From positions 1 to 64,000 of the forward strand of contig DWYI01000033.1 of assembly GCA_019118765.1 (NCBI GenBank): a stretch of 64,000 nucleotides of DNA, written 5' to 3'. Below are positions 48,978-57,621 of this stretch, piece by piece. Numbering within the stretch: position 1 is the first letter of the stretch; the number at the start of each line of letters is the position of its first letter. A model generated the notes under the pieces. That model saw nothing but the letters and a program-made list of their open reading frames with translations. It did no database searches and was not told the origin of the DNA. This DNA is from Candidatus Allofournierella merdavium. Its GTDB lineage: Bacteria; Bacillota; Clostridia; Oscillospirales; Ruminococcaceae. The position numbers were made by a program, and so were the translations under genes.

Positions 48978-50114
48978 ATGCAAGTGAACGATATGGTTTT
49001 GCAGATGGCCCTGATGAGCGCGTTGCAGCAGATGCAGGCTTCCGCGGTGCCCGGGCAGACCACCGATGCTTCCTCGCAGAAGACCAACTTCAAAGACCTG
49101 CTGGAGCAGCGACGGAACGACCTGACCACCGGATCGGACCGGCAGGACGTGGAAACGTCGCAGCCGGACCGGAACGAGACGGCGGAGCAGCCGCAGAACG
49201 GCAAGGAACCCGCCGCGACCGATGCGGAGCTCACGGCGCTGGCAGCCGGGCAGATGCTGATGGCAAACTGCTTTGTTCCGATGGAGCAGTTCGCCGCGGT
49301 GCAGCCGGAAGGCCTCGCTGAGACGGCGCCGGTCGAGATGCTCACGGCGGAGGGCGGCACCCTGCAGGCGGACGCCGCGCAGCTGCTGGGCGTTTCGACG
49401 CAGAGCGATGCGCAGCCTGTGCAGGCGGTGTTTACGGAGACCGTCTCCGGCGGAGAAGCGCAGACCACGCTGCCGCAGCAGGCGGCGGAGGCCGTGGCCC
49501 CCGCGGGCGACCAGGCCGACACAGCGCAGGATCTGGCGCAGCAGCTGACGCAGTCCGATCCCCGGCAGGAGAAAAACCAGCCGACGGAGGACGCCGCGGT
49601 GCAGAGCTGGCACACGCCGCTGTTCCGCGACGTGGAAGCGACCCCCGTGCGGGTGGGCGACGCCCCGGTGGACATGACGGCCCCGGCGCAGGATGTGGAA
49701 AACACCCTGGGCAGCGCGCTCAAGGGCGCGGTGGAACAGGGCGATCAGTTCCTGGAGATCCGCCTCAGCCCGGCCAACCTCGGCAACGTGGTGGCGGAAT
49801 TCACCCGCAGCCCGGAAGGCGCGCTCCATGTGGTGCTCCGCGCTGAAACGGAGCAGGCCGCGAAGCTGCTCAGCAGCCATGCCTCGGCCCTGAGCCTGAT
49901 GCTGCAGGACAGCAGCCACAGCGAAGTGCGGGTGGAAGTGCCGCAGCCGCAGCAGGAGCAGACCCCCTGGCAGCAGCCGGATCAAAACGGCGGCCAGCAG
50001 CAGCAACAGCAGCAACAGCAGCAGCGTCAGCAGAACGCGCCCCGTCGCGAGACGGAATCCTTCCTCCATCAGCTCCGGCTCGGGCTGGTGCAGATGGAAA
50101 CGCAGGCCGTGTAA
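48978..50114 (+). CDS. fliK: Flagellar hook-length control protein FliK
   Basis: In this 378-residue protein the N-terminal two thirds are Gln/Ala/Glu-rich and low-complexity, acting as the ruler. The C-domain (about 240-330) has the Flg_hook signature GDQFLEIRLSPANLGNVVAEFTRSPEGALHVVLRAE in two strands, followed by a poly-Gln tract (12 Gln with one Arg, near 49993-50035). It switches FlhB from hook to filament export. ATG at 48978 has a perfect GGAGGTG SD. Confidence 0.9.
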   Translation: MQVNDMVLQMALMSALQQMQASAVPGQTTDASSQKTNFKDLLEQRRNDLTTGSDRQDVETSQPDRNETAEQPQNGKEPAATDAELTALAAGQMLMANCFVPMEQFAAVQPEGLAETAPVEMLTAEGGTLQADAAQLLGVSTQSDAQPVQAVFTETVSGGEAQTTLPQQAAEAVAPAGDQADTAQDLAQQLTQSDPRQEKNQPTEDAAVQSWHTPLFRDVEATPVRVGDAPVDMTAPAQDVENTLGSALKGAVEQGDQFLEIRLSPANLGNVVAEFTRSPEGALHVVLRAETEQAAKLLSSHASALSLMLQDSSHSEVRVEVPQPQQEQTPWQQPDQNGGQQQQQQQQQQRQQNAPRRETESFLHQLRLGLVQMETQAV

Positions 50115-50138
50115 ACGGCACAGGCAGGAGATGATAAC

Positions 50139-50843
50139 ATGGCAATCAATTCTACGTTCTTCCCGCTGGAAACCCTCGCGGCGAACAACACCTACGCCGC
50201 GGCGAAGTCGTCCAGCACCCCCACCGTGGAGGAGCTGCAAAGCTGGGGTTACACCGTCACCGACCCGGACGACGCGTTCGGCCTCGACTTCACGGATTTC
50301 CTTCAGCTGATGGTCCAGCAGCTGCAGAACCAGACCATCGACAGCGCAGCCGACACGTCGGATATGCTCAACCAGATGGTGCAGATGTCTGTGGTGCAGA
50401 TGATGAGCAAGGTGCAGACCGGCCTGGACAACCTGACCGCCGCGAGCACGATGACCTACGCGGCCTCCCTGGTGGGCAAGACCGTCACCGTGGGCGTCTA
50501 CAACAGCGAGGGCAAGATCGAGGAGATCGTTGGCACCGTGGATGGCACCGGCACCTATCAGAACACGCCGGTCATCTTTATCAACGGCGAGATGTACCCC
50601 CTGAGCAGCATCATGGCTGTGGGCCGGCTGCCGGAGGTCCCGGACGCCGGTGACGGCGGCGAGACCGGCGAGGGCGGCGACAACGTCGAGGGCGGCGAGA
50701 ATGTCGGCGGCGGTGAAAATGTCGGCGGCGGCGAGAACGTCGGCGGCGGTGAGAACGTCGAGGGCGGAACGACCACCGAGGGCGGAACGACCACCGAAAA
50801 CGGTGAAAGCGCTGCCGGCGGAGAAAACGGCACGCAGGTCTGA
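50139..50843 (+). CDS. flgD: Flagellar hook capping protein FlgD
   Basis: This 234-residue FlgD has FLQLMVQQLQNQTIDSAADTSDMLNQMVQMSVVQ, then ASLVGKTVTVGVYN. The usual C-terminal Ig-like/tudor part is replaced by a Gly/Glu/Asn-rich tail with GGENV repeats (about residues 180-220). It caps the growing hook. Confidence 0.92.
   Translation: MAINSTFFPLETLAANNTYAAAKSSSTPTVEELQSWGYTVTDPDDAFGLDFTDFLQLMVQQLQNQTIDSAADTSDMLNQMVQMSVVQMMSKVQTGLDNLTAASTMTYAASLVGKTVTVGVYNSEGKIEEIVGTVDGTGTYQNTPVIFINGEMYPLSSIMAVGRLPEVPDAGDGGETGEGGDNVEGGENVGGGENVGGGENVGGGENVEGGTTTEGGTTTENGESAAGGENGTQV
50678..50795 (+). repeat. 18-bp GGGENV-type tandem repeats in the flgD tail
   Basis: Copies of an 18-bp unit (GGCGGCGAGAACGTCGGC-like) encode GG-E-N-V-G/E repeats, then two EGGTTT units. 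It is unlike the rest of FlgD and prone to copy-number change. Confidence 0.8.
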
Positions 50844-50873
50844 TCCATCGAAACGTGTGAAGGAGGTGTTCCC

Positions 50874-51257
50874 ATGGTTGGACCGATCCAGACAGCGGGT
50901 CCGGGAAGGATCTCCGGGCAGACCGAAGCACGCAGAGCGCAGAATCCGCAGGAAAGCGGTTTTGGCGCCGTGTTCCAGCAGGAGTTGGAACGCGCGCAAA
51001 CGCGGCAGGTCGCATTCTCCAAGCACGCGCTCAGCCGCGCGGAGGAGAGAGGGATCGAAGTGACCCCCACGCTGCTGGAAAAGTTGGGAGACTCGGTGGA
51101 ACGGGCACAGGCCAAAGGCGCGACCAACATCCTCGCGCTGGATCAGAGCCTGGCGTTCATCGTGAACGTGCCGAACGGCCGGGTCATCACCGCTTTGTCC
51201 GAAGCGGAGATGAAGGACAGCATTTTTACAAACATTGACGGCGCCGTGTTCCTGTAA
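50874..51257 (+). CDS. TIGR02530-family flagellar operon protein
   Basis: This 127-residue protein of the family found between flgD and flgE in Firmicutes has FSKHALSRAEERGIEVTPTLLEKLGDSVERAQAKGATNILALDQSLAFIVNVPNGRVITA in parts. The function is not established; it is probably hook-related. It has a disordered N-terminus of about 40 residues. Confidence 0.9.
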   Translation: MVGPIQTAGPGRISGQTEARRAQNPQESGFGAVFQQELERAQTRQVAFSKHALSRAEERGIEVTPTLLEKLGDSVERAQAKGATNILALDQSLAFIVNVPNGRVITALSEAEMKDSIFTNIDGAVFL

Positions 51258-51350
51258 ATTACAGAGGGCAGGACCGAAAGGAGGCTCTGGGGGCCGTGTG
51301 ACTGACGGCTTCCCGGCGGCGCGCATATTCGGAAAGGAAGCAAAACTACT

Positions 51351-52412
51351 ATGTCTATGACTGGCGCTATGAGCTCGGCGATCGCCGGCTTGAAAACGCA
51401 TATGCAGGCGTTGAACGTCGTTGGCAACAACATCGCGAACGTGAATACTTACGGCTACAAGGCCCAGCGGATCACCTTTAAGGAGAGCATGTACAACACC
51501 CTCAGCTCCGGTTCCGCGGGCACGAACACCATGGGCAGCACCAACCCCCAGCAGATCGGTTACGGCTGCACCGTGGGCACCATCGACCTGGACATGACCT
51601 CCGGCGACCTGAGCGCCACCGGCCGTGATCTGGACTGTGCCATCAAGGGCGACGGGTTTTTCCTGGTGGGTCAGAAGGGCCTCAACATCAACAGCGCCGA
51701 CGCGGTGAAGGGCCTCACCCTCACCCGCGTGGGCGACTTTGACTTCCGCGACGGCTACCTCGTCGACGGCCAGGGCAATGTGGTCTACGGCTTTTTGACC
51801 AGTGCGGTGGATCCCGCGGTGGGCGGCGCAGCCGGCACCACCATTGGCGGCACCAGCACCGCTCTGGTGCCCATCCATCTGCCCATGCGGGACGCTACCA
51901 CCAACTCCGCAGTGTATGTGGGCGTCAACGGCCAGGGCGAGAACGTGGAGCCTGCCGCGAATGCGGTGAACGGCTACATCAACTACACCAACCTGTCCAT
52001 CGACTCCAACGGCAAGATCGTCTGCACCAACGACGACACCGGTGAGGAGGTCGTGGTGGGCTACATCGCCCTCGGTTCGGTGGAGAACCCCAGCGGCGTG
52101 CTGCACACCGACGGCCCCTACTACACCGCGGGCGCCGCGGCGGGCTCCATCACCGTGAGCACCCCCAACAGCGCTGTGACCGGCTACCTCAACAACGGCA
52201 AGATCATGGCGGGCGCTGTGCCCGACCCGAACACCATGCTGCTGGCCAAGAGCGGCACCCGCCTCATGACCTCCTTCCTGGAGGGCTCCGGCACCGATCT
52301 TGCCACCGAGTTTTCCAACATGATCGTGTATCAGCGCGGCTACCAGGCCAACACCCGTATCGTTACCGTGACCGACACCATGCTGGAGGAATTGGTCAAC
52401 ATGAAGCGCTAA
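51351..52412 (+). CDS. flgE: Flagellar hook protein FlgE
   Basis: This 353-residue FlgE has MSSAIAGLKTHMQALNVVGNNIANVNTYGYKAQ in two blocks, the DLDCAIKGDGFFLVGQ motif and the C-terminal EFSNMIVYQRGYQANTRIVTVTDTMLEELVNM. It is on the short side for a hook subunit. The SD (AAAGGAAG) is 11 nt from the first ATG; ATG at 51357 is also possible. Confidence 0.95.
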   Translation: MSMTGAMSSAIAGLKTHMQALNVVGNNIANVNTYGYKAQRITFKESMYNTLSSGSAGTNTMGSTNPQQIGYGCTVGTIDLDMTSGDLSATGRDLDCAIKGDGFFLVGQKGLNINSADAVKGLTLTRVGDFDFRDGYLVDGQGNVVYGFLTSAVDPAVGGAAGTTIGGTSTALVPIHLPMRDATTNSAVYVGVNGQGENVEPAANAVNGYINYTNLSIDSNGKIVCTNDDTGEEVVVGYIALGSVENPSGVLHTDGPYYTAGAAAGSITVSTPNSAVTGYLNNGKIMAGAVPDPNTMLLAKSGTRLMTSFLEGSGTDLATEFSNMIVYQRGYQANTRIVTVTDTMLEELVNMKR

Positions 52413-52433
52413 GGCGCTCCTGAACAGGGCTTA

Positions 52434-52460
52434 GCCGCCTGAGGCGCGGCCTCAGGCGGC
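52434..52460 (+). promoter_or_regulatory. Perfect hairpin between flgE and swrD
   Basis: GCCGCCTGAGGC / GCCTCAGGCGGC is a 12-bp perfect stem with a 3-nt loop and no T-run. It may be an mRNA processing or stability element that lowers expression of motA and later genes relative to flgE. Confidence 0.55.
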
Positions 52461-52490
52461 GGCACTGCCCGGAGAAAGTGAGGGGTTTTT

Positions 52491-52706
52491 GTGATCGAAC
52501 TTCGGAAGATGAACAACGAGCGCTTTCTGGTGAATCACAATCAGATCGAGTGCATCGAGCTGATTCCCGAGTGCAAGATCGTGATGATGAACCACGACTA
52601 CTATCTTGTGCAGGACACCGTGGAAGAGATCATCCAGAAGATCGCTGAGTACAATGCCAAGGTTCAGGACATCCACCGGGAGATCGCGGTGACCGACCGG
52701 CGCTGA
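52491..52706 (+). CDS. swrD: SwrD/FlbD-family flagellar protein
   Basis: This 71-residue protein of the FlbD (SwrD) family (MIELRKMNNERFLVNHNQIECIE, then MNHDYYLVQDTVEEIIQKI) lies right before motA, as in Bacillus, where SwrD raises motor power for swarming. It starts with GTG at 52491. Confidence 0.92.
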   Translation: MIELRKMNNERFLVNHNQIECIELIPECKIVMMNHDYYLVQDTVEEIIQKIAEYNAKVQDIHREIAVTDRR

Positions 52707-52756
52707 CCAGGCGCCGGCACGGCAGGATGTGTAGATAGACAGAAGGGATCGACGGT

Positions 52757-53623
52757 ATGAACGTTGTATATTTGTTCGGTATTGTTTTAGCTGCTGCATT
52801 CACCATCTTCGGCATTATGATCAGCATCGGCATCAACCCCGGCCAGACGCCCATGTTCGATTTCAGTTTCACGCCGGCAAGCGTGTGGAACTTTGTGGAC
52901 GTTTCCAGTGTCCTCATCGTGCTGGGCGGTACGCTGGCCGTGGTGATCGCCTGTTATCCGAAGCTGGCCAGGTCCATCCCCAGCCACATCAAGATCATGC
53001 TCCGCGCCAAGGCCTTTGATCCGTCGGCCTATGTGGAGCAGCTGGTGGAACTGGCCCAGATCGCGCGAAAGAACGGTCTGCTGGCCCTGGAGGAAAAGGC
53101 CAACGATCAGCCGGACCCCTTCTTCAAACAGGCGATCATGCTCATTGTGGATGCCAACGACCCCGACCGGGTGCGCAGCATCCTGGAGAACGACATCGAA
53201 CAGACCTCCGCCCGCCATCAGGAGGTCGTGGCCATGTACGAGCGGGGATCCAACGCCGCGCCCGCCTTTGGTATGATCGGTACCCTGATCGGCCTGATCA
53301 ACATGCTCAAAGGCCTGGATGGCGCGGACATGGAATCGCTGGGCCCCAACATGTCGGTGGCACTGGTCACCACCTTCTACGGCTCGTTTTTGGCCCATGT
53401 GATCTTCAACCCCATCGCGGCGAACCTCACCGCCCGGGATGAGGAGGAGGTGCTCTGCCGTCAGATCGTGGTGGAGGGCATCATGGCCATCCAGTCGGGC
53501 GAAAACCCCAAGTTCCTGCGCGAACGGCTCATGACCTTCATGAACCAGCGCCAGCGGGACATGCAGGGCGAGGCGGAAGGGCAGCCGGCCGAGGGCAAGG
53601 GAAAACGGCGCAAACGCAAATAA
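52757..53623 (+). CDS. motA: Flagellar stator protein MotA
   Basis: This 288-residue protein has four membrane helices: near 3-25, 45-65, and the pair near 170-215 (AAPAFGMIGTLIGLINMLKGL, MSVALVTTFYGSFLAHVIFNPIA). The cytoplasmic torque loop lies between. The C-terminus is Lys/Arg-rich. It forms the ion channel with MotB. Confidence 0.95.
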   Translation: MNVVYLFGIVLAAAFTIFGIMISIGINPGQTPMFDFSFTPASVWNFVDVSSVLIVLGGTLAVVIACYPKLARSIPSHIKIMLRAKAFDPSAYVEQLVELAQIARKNGLLALEEKANDQPDPFFKQAIMLIVDANDPDRVRSILENDIEQTSARHQEVVAMYERGSNAAPAFGMIGTLIGLINMLKGLDGADMESLGPNMSVALVTTFYGSFLAHVIFNPIAANLTARDEEEVLCRQIVVEGIMAIQSGENPKFLRERLMTFMNQRQRDMQGEAEGQPAEGKGKRRKRK

Positions 53624-53654
53624 CAATGCGCGCACGGAGAGGGGAGGTTAGGAG

Positions 53655-54494
53655 ATGAAAAGAAAAAGCGGCGGAAGCGGCGGCGCGAACTGGATGGATA
53701 CATACGGTGATATGGTGACCCTGCTGCTGTGCTTTTTTGTAATGCTCTATTCCATGTCCACCATGGACAAGGAAAAGTGGATCGCCCTGGTGCAGTCCTT
53801 CAATCCCAGCGCGGTGACGGAGGAAGTGTCCGGCGGTCTCGGTTCCGAGAACTCCGACGCAGAGGCGCTGACCCAGGCCCAGGTGGATGCCGACATCGAG
53901 GATCTGTATCAGTCGATGAAAAACTACATCGAGCAGGAGCAGCTCAGCACGCAGGTCAGCATCACCAAAGGCGGCGGCTATGTGTTCGTCTCCTTCGACA
54001 ACACGGTGTTTTTCGACGGCGACAGCTACATCCTGCGGGATGACGGCAAGGTGGTGCTGGATCAGGTGGCGAAATCCATCGCCGATGTGAGCGGGTCGAT
54101 CGATGAGATCCGGGTGCTGGGCCACACGGCGCAGGATGACCCGGTTTCGCCCAACAACCCGCGGAACGACCGGTTCCTGGCCACCAACCGCGCGGCGGTG
54201 GTGACGGTGTACCTTCAGGAGAAAAACATCATCGATCCCTCCCGGCTGGTGAGCGTGGGATACGGACAATGGCGGCCCGTGGCGGACAACGCCACACCGG
54301 AGGGGCGCGCCCAGAACCGGCGGGTGGAACTGCTGGTGACGGGACTAAATATGGAGAACGGCATCGGGGATGACATAGCCCAGTACTACACCATGCGTTC
54401 CGGCCAGGGCAGCGTCCTGACCGAGCCGCAGGTGACCGACGGAACAACCGGCGGGCAGGCTCAGGCGCAAACCGGTTCCGACCAGGAGGAATAA
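53655..54494 (+). CDS. motB: Flagellar stator protein MotB
   Basis: This 279-residue protein has a single N-terminal helix holding ion-binding Asp19 (WMDTYGDMVTLLLCFFVMLYSM) and a C-terminal OmpA peptidoglycan-binding domain near 120-235 (SIDEIRVLGHTAQDD, RLVSVGYGQWRPVADN). It anchors the stator to the wall. A 40-residue Gln/Gly/Thr tail follows. Confidence 0.95.
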   Translation: MKRKSGGSGGANWMDTYGDMVTLLLCFFVMLYSMSTMDKEKWIALVQSFNPSAVTEEVSGGLGSENSDAEALTQAQVDADIEDLYQSMKNYIEQEQLSTQVSITKGGGYVFVSFDNTVFFDGDSYILRDDGKVVLDQVAKSIADVSGSIDEIRVLGHTAQDDPVSPNNPRNDRFLATNRAAVVTVYLQEKNIIDPSRLVSVGYGQWRPVADNATPEGRAQNRRVELLVTGLNMENGIGDDIAQYYTMRSGQGSVLTEPQVTDGTTGGQAQAQTGSDQEE

Positions 54495-54496
54495 CC

Positions 54497-55507
54497 ATGG
54501 CGGAAGTGTTGTCACAAAGCCAGATCGACGCACTGCTCAGCGCGGCGCGCAGCGGCGAGATGAACCTGAACCGGTCCGACCAGGATTCGGAAAAGAAATA
54601 CAGGAAATACGATTTTTACAGCCCGCGGAAGTTCACCAAGGACCGGCTGAAGATGATCAGCGGCATCTTCGAGAACTACACCCGCATCATCAACTCACGG
54701 CTCAACGGCCTGCTGCACACCACCAGTGAGATCTCGGTGGAGTCGGTGGAGGAACAGCGGTACTACGAGTTTTCCAACGCCCTGTCCGACGGCGACGTGC
54801 TGACATTGGCGGACGTGGAGATTCAGGGCAAGCGGGAGAGCGAAGAGGCCCCCGTGCTGATCCACCTGAGCACAGGCATGGCGCTGAACATGATGGACCG
54901 GCTGATGGGCGGCCAGGGCGACGCCAGTTCCAAGGCGCCCGCCGGATACGGGTTCACCCCGCTGGAACTGAAACTCTACGAGACCATCGTGAAGGATCTG
55001 ATCGCCACGCTGGGCGGCAGTTGGGAAAACTACATCGACCTGAATTTCGTGTTTCGCAGAGTTGAGTCAAACCCCACCCTTGTACAGCTGATCGGCCTGG
55101 ACGAGACAGTGGTCATCATCGGCATCAGCATCAAGTTCCCAAATGCGTCCGGGCGGATGAACATCTGCCTGCCGGGAATGATGCTTACCAATATCTTCGC
55201 GCGCATTGCCGCCATGAATCAGGTGGGCCGCGGCGAAGGGGAGAAAAATTCCAAAGAGATCATGGACATCCTGCGGGATTCGCAGTTGGAGATCACGGCG
55301 GAATTGGGACGCACCCAGTTGAAGCTGTGGGACATCTACTATTTGAACGTGGGCGACGTGATCGACTTGGGACGCTCCACCAAGACCCCCGTGGATCTGT
55401 ACATCGGCGGGCAGCCTTGGTTCAGCGGAAAGCTGGGCACCCAGGGAGGCAATATGGCGGTTAAGATTTGGGACACCTATCACGTCCAGACAAGAGAGGA
55501 GAAGTGA
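54497..55507 (+). CDS. fliM: Flagellar motor switch protein FliM
   Basis: This 336-residue protein has the N-terminal CheY-binding motif LSQSQIDALL, a CheC-like middle domain and the C-terminal FliN-like domain (VGDVIDLGRSTKTPVDLYIGGQ). It starts 2 bp after motB. FliL, usual between these genes, is missing. Confidence 0.96.
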   Translation: MAEVLSQSQIDALLSAARSGEMNLNRSDQDSEKKYRKYDFYSPRKFTKDRLKMISGIFENYTRIINSRLNGLLHTTSEISVESVEEQRYYEFSNALSDGDVLTLADVEIQGKRESEEAPVLIHLSTGMALNMMDRLMGGQGDASSKAPAGYGFTPLELKLYETIVKDLIATLGGSWENYIDLNFVFRRVESNPTLVQLIGLDETVVIIGISIKFPNASGRMNICLPGMMLTNIFARIAAMNQVGRGEGEKNSKEIMDILRDSQLEITAELGRTQLKLWDIYYLNVGDVIDLGRSTKTPVDLYIGGQPWFSGKLGTQGGNMAVKIWDTYHVQTREEK

Positions 55508-55512
55508 GGAGC

Positions 55513-56757
55513 ATGGCTCAGAACATCTTTAATTCGATGGAGCTGGACGCCATCGGCGAAATCATGAATATCAGCCTGGGGTCCTCGGCGACCGCGGTGT
55601 CCAATATGCTGGATCACCGGGTGGACATCACCACCCCCTCCATCAGCGTGGTGAAGGCCAGCGAGTTCAGCATCGGCGATCTGGAACCTGCCATCGGCAT
55701 CGAGATCCGCTATGTTTCCGGCCTGAAGGGCAGCAACATCATGTTGCTGAAGAAAAGCGACATCAAGATGATCGTGGACATCCTCATGGGCAGCGAAACG
55801 CCGGATGAGGAGTTCGAACTCAACGACCTGACGGTCAGCGCGGTGTGCGAGGTCATGAATCAGATGATGGGCGCGGCCTCCACCGCCCTGTCGGACTTCC
55901 TGGGATACCCGGTGAACATCTCCACCCCCCAGTCCTTTGAACTGAACGATATGGATCGGTTCAAAAAGGAGCATTTCGGCAGCGATGACGAAACGCTGGT
56001 CGTGGTCCGCTTCATGCTGAGCATCGAGAACATGCTCAAGAGCGAATTCGTCAACGTCATGTCGGTAGACCTGGCCCGCGAACTGCTGGCCGGTTTCGAG
56101 ATGAACTTCGGCGTGATGCCCTCCGACGACAGCGCCTCCGCCCCGAAGTCCGCTCCGGCCCCGCAGGCTGCTCCCGCGCCGGCCCCGCAGCCGGCCCCGG
56201 CTCCCCAGCCCGCGCCGGAAGCCGCTTCCTCCAACCGGGTGATGAGCCAGGAGGAGATCGAGCGGATGCTCAGCGGCATGAACGGCGGCCAGGCCCAGCA
56301 AGCGCCGGCCCAGCCGGCGCCGGTACAGCAGGCCCCGGTGCAGCAGGCCCCGGTGCAGCAGGTGCCGGTGCAGCAGGCCCCGGTGCAGCAGGTGCCGGTG
56401 CAGCAGCCGGTCTGGCAGACGCCGGAACCGAAACGGATCAACGCCACGCCGGTCACGCTTCCGGCGCTGGACGTGGAGGACCGGATCGGCAAGGAGCAGG
56501 CCGACAACCTGGAGCTGATCATGTCTGTGCCGCTGGAGATCTCGGTGGAGATCGGCCGCACGCGCCGGAAGGTGGAGGATATCCTCGCCTTCTCCAAGGG
56601 ATCGCTGGTGGTGCTGGACAAACTGGCCGGCGACCAGGTGGATCTGTTCGTCAACGGGCTGTGTGTGGCCAAGGGCGATGTGGTCGTCATCGACGACAAC
56701 TTCGGCATCCGCATTACCGAGGTGCTCAAGCACAGCGAGCTTTTGAACCTGACCTGA
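55513..56757 (+). CDS. fliY: Flagellar motor switch phosphatase FliY
   Basis: This 414-residue fusion has a CheC-like phosphatase domain (1-205) carrying both active motifs D-xxx-E-xx-N (DAIGEIMN) and S-xxx-E-xx-N (SAVCEVMN). A Pro/Ala linker contains an EIDALL-like motif (MSQEEIERML near 250), PVQQA repeats, and the FliN domain (325-414). It dephosphorylates CheY at the switch. The window has no separate cheC, cheX or fliN. Confidence 0.95.
   Translation: MAQNIFNSMELDAIGEIMNISLGSSATAVSNMLDHRVDITTPSISVVKASEFSIGDLEPAIGIEIRYVSGLKGSNIMLLKKSDIKMIVDILMGSETPDEEFELNDLTVSAVCEVMNQMMGAASTALSDFLGYPVNISTPQSFELNDMDRFKKEHFGSDDETLVVVRFMLSIENMLKSEFVNVMSVDLARELLAGFEMNFGVMPSDDSASAPKSAPAPQAAPAPAPQPAPAPQPAPEAASSNRVMSQEEIERMLSGMNGGQAQQAPAQPAPVQQAPVQQAPVQQVPVQQAPVQQVPVQQPVWQTPEPKRINATPVTLPALDVEDRIGKEQADNLELIMSVPLEISVEIGRTRRKVEDILAFSKGSLVVLDKLAGDQVDLFVNGLCVAKGDVVVIDDNFGIRITEVLKHSELLNLT
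56320..56409 (+). repeat. 15-bp PVQQA/V tandem repeats in fliY
   Basis: About six units of CCGGTGCAGCAGGCC or ...GTG encode PVQQA/PVQQV in the linker between the phosphatase and FliN domains. Confidence 0.85.
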
Positions 56758-56820
56758 CCTGTGCACGAATTTTCGGCACGGGATACAACAAAACAGTAAA
56801 AACAGTAAAGGGTGAAAATC

Positions 56821-57186
56821 ATGGCTAAGATTTTGATTGTGGACGACGCGGCTTTTATGAGAAAGGTGATCCGGGACACTCTGACCAAAGAGGGCTACAC
56901 CGACATCTACGAGGCTGTGGACGGGCAGGACGCGGTGGAAAAATACTTTGAGATCAAGCCCGACCTGGTCCTGATGGACATCACGATGCCCAACATGGAC
57001 GGTCTGGAAGCGCTCAAGGCCATCCGCGCCAAGGACAGCAACGCCAACGTGGTGATGTGCTCCGCCATGGGCCAGGAGGCCATGGTGGTGGAAGCCGTGC
57101 AGGCGGGCACCAAAGACTTCGTGGTGAAGCCCTTCAAGAGCGACCGTCTGCTGAAGACCGTCACCTCCATCGTGGGCGCGCCCTGA
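56821..57186 (+). CDS. cheY: Chemotaxis response regulator CheY
   Basis: This 121-residue single receiver domain has acidic pocket Asp8-Asp9, phospho-acceptor Asp53 (LVLMDITMPNMDG), Ser81 and Lys103 (FVVKPF). It carries the signal from CheA to FliM/FliY. The ATG at 56821 has an AAGGGTG SD. Confidence 0.96.
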   Translation: MAKILIVDDAAFMRKVIRDTLTKEGYTDIYEAVDGQDAVEKYFEIKPDLVLMDITMPNMDGLEALKAIRAKDSNANVVMCSAMGQEAMVVEAVQAGTKDFVVKPFKSDRLLKTVTSIVGAP

Positions 57187-57191
57187 CCGGG

Positions 57192-57551
57192 ATGCACTGG
57201 GAGGTCATTCTTTCCCTGCTCTGGGCCTTGTTCGTGACCTGCCTGATCCTGGTGCTGGCGTACTTCGTCACCCGTTTCCTGGCAGGGCGCATGGCCGCGG
57301 GAGGCCTGGCCGGAGGCCGGCGTCTCACGGTGCTGGAACAAACCGCCGTGGGCAAGGATCAAAAACTGCTGCTGGTGCGCCTGGATGACCGGGTGTACTT
57401 CCTGGCGGTCACGCCCGGCGGCGCCACCGTTCTGCGTGAGCTGACGGAGGAGGAAAACGCCGCGTGGCAGGCCAGCCGGCCATCGCCTTCGGCAGAGCCG
57501 GGCAGCTTCGCCCAGGCGCTGCGCCGGGTGCTGGAGCAGCGCAAAAAGTAA
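57192..57551 (+). CDS. fliO: Flagellar biosynthetic protein FliO
   Basis: This 119-residue protein has one N-terminal membrane helix (ILSLLWALFVTCLILVLAYFV) followed by the FliO domain (RRLTVLEQTAVGKDQKLLLVRLDDRVYFLAVTPGG in parts). It helps FliP assemble in the export gate. It starts 5 bp after cheY. Confidence 0.88.
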   Translation: MHWEVILSLLWALFVTCLILVLAYFVTRFLAGRMAAGGLAGGRRLTVLEQTAVGKDQKLLLVRLDDRVYFLAVTPGGATVLRELTEEENAAWQASRPSPSAEPGSFAQALRRVLEQRKK

Positions 57552-57621
57552 GGGGGGACAGGATACGGACGCACTGATCAATGTAAACGGCGAAAATGTC
57601 CAGACCCTCCAGATCCTGTTC

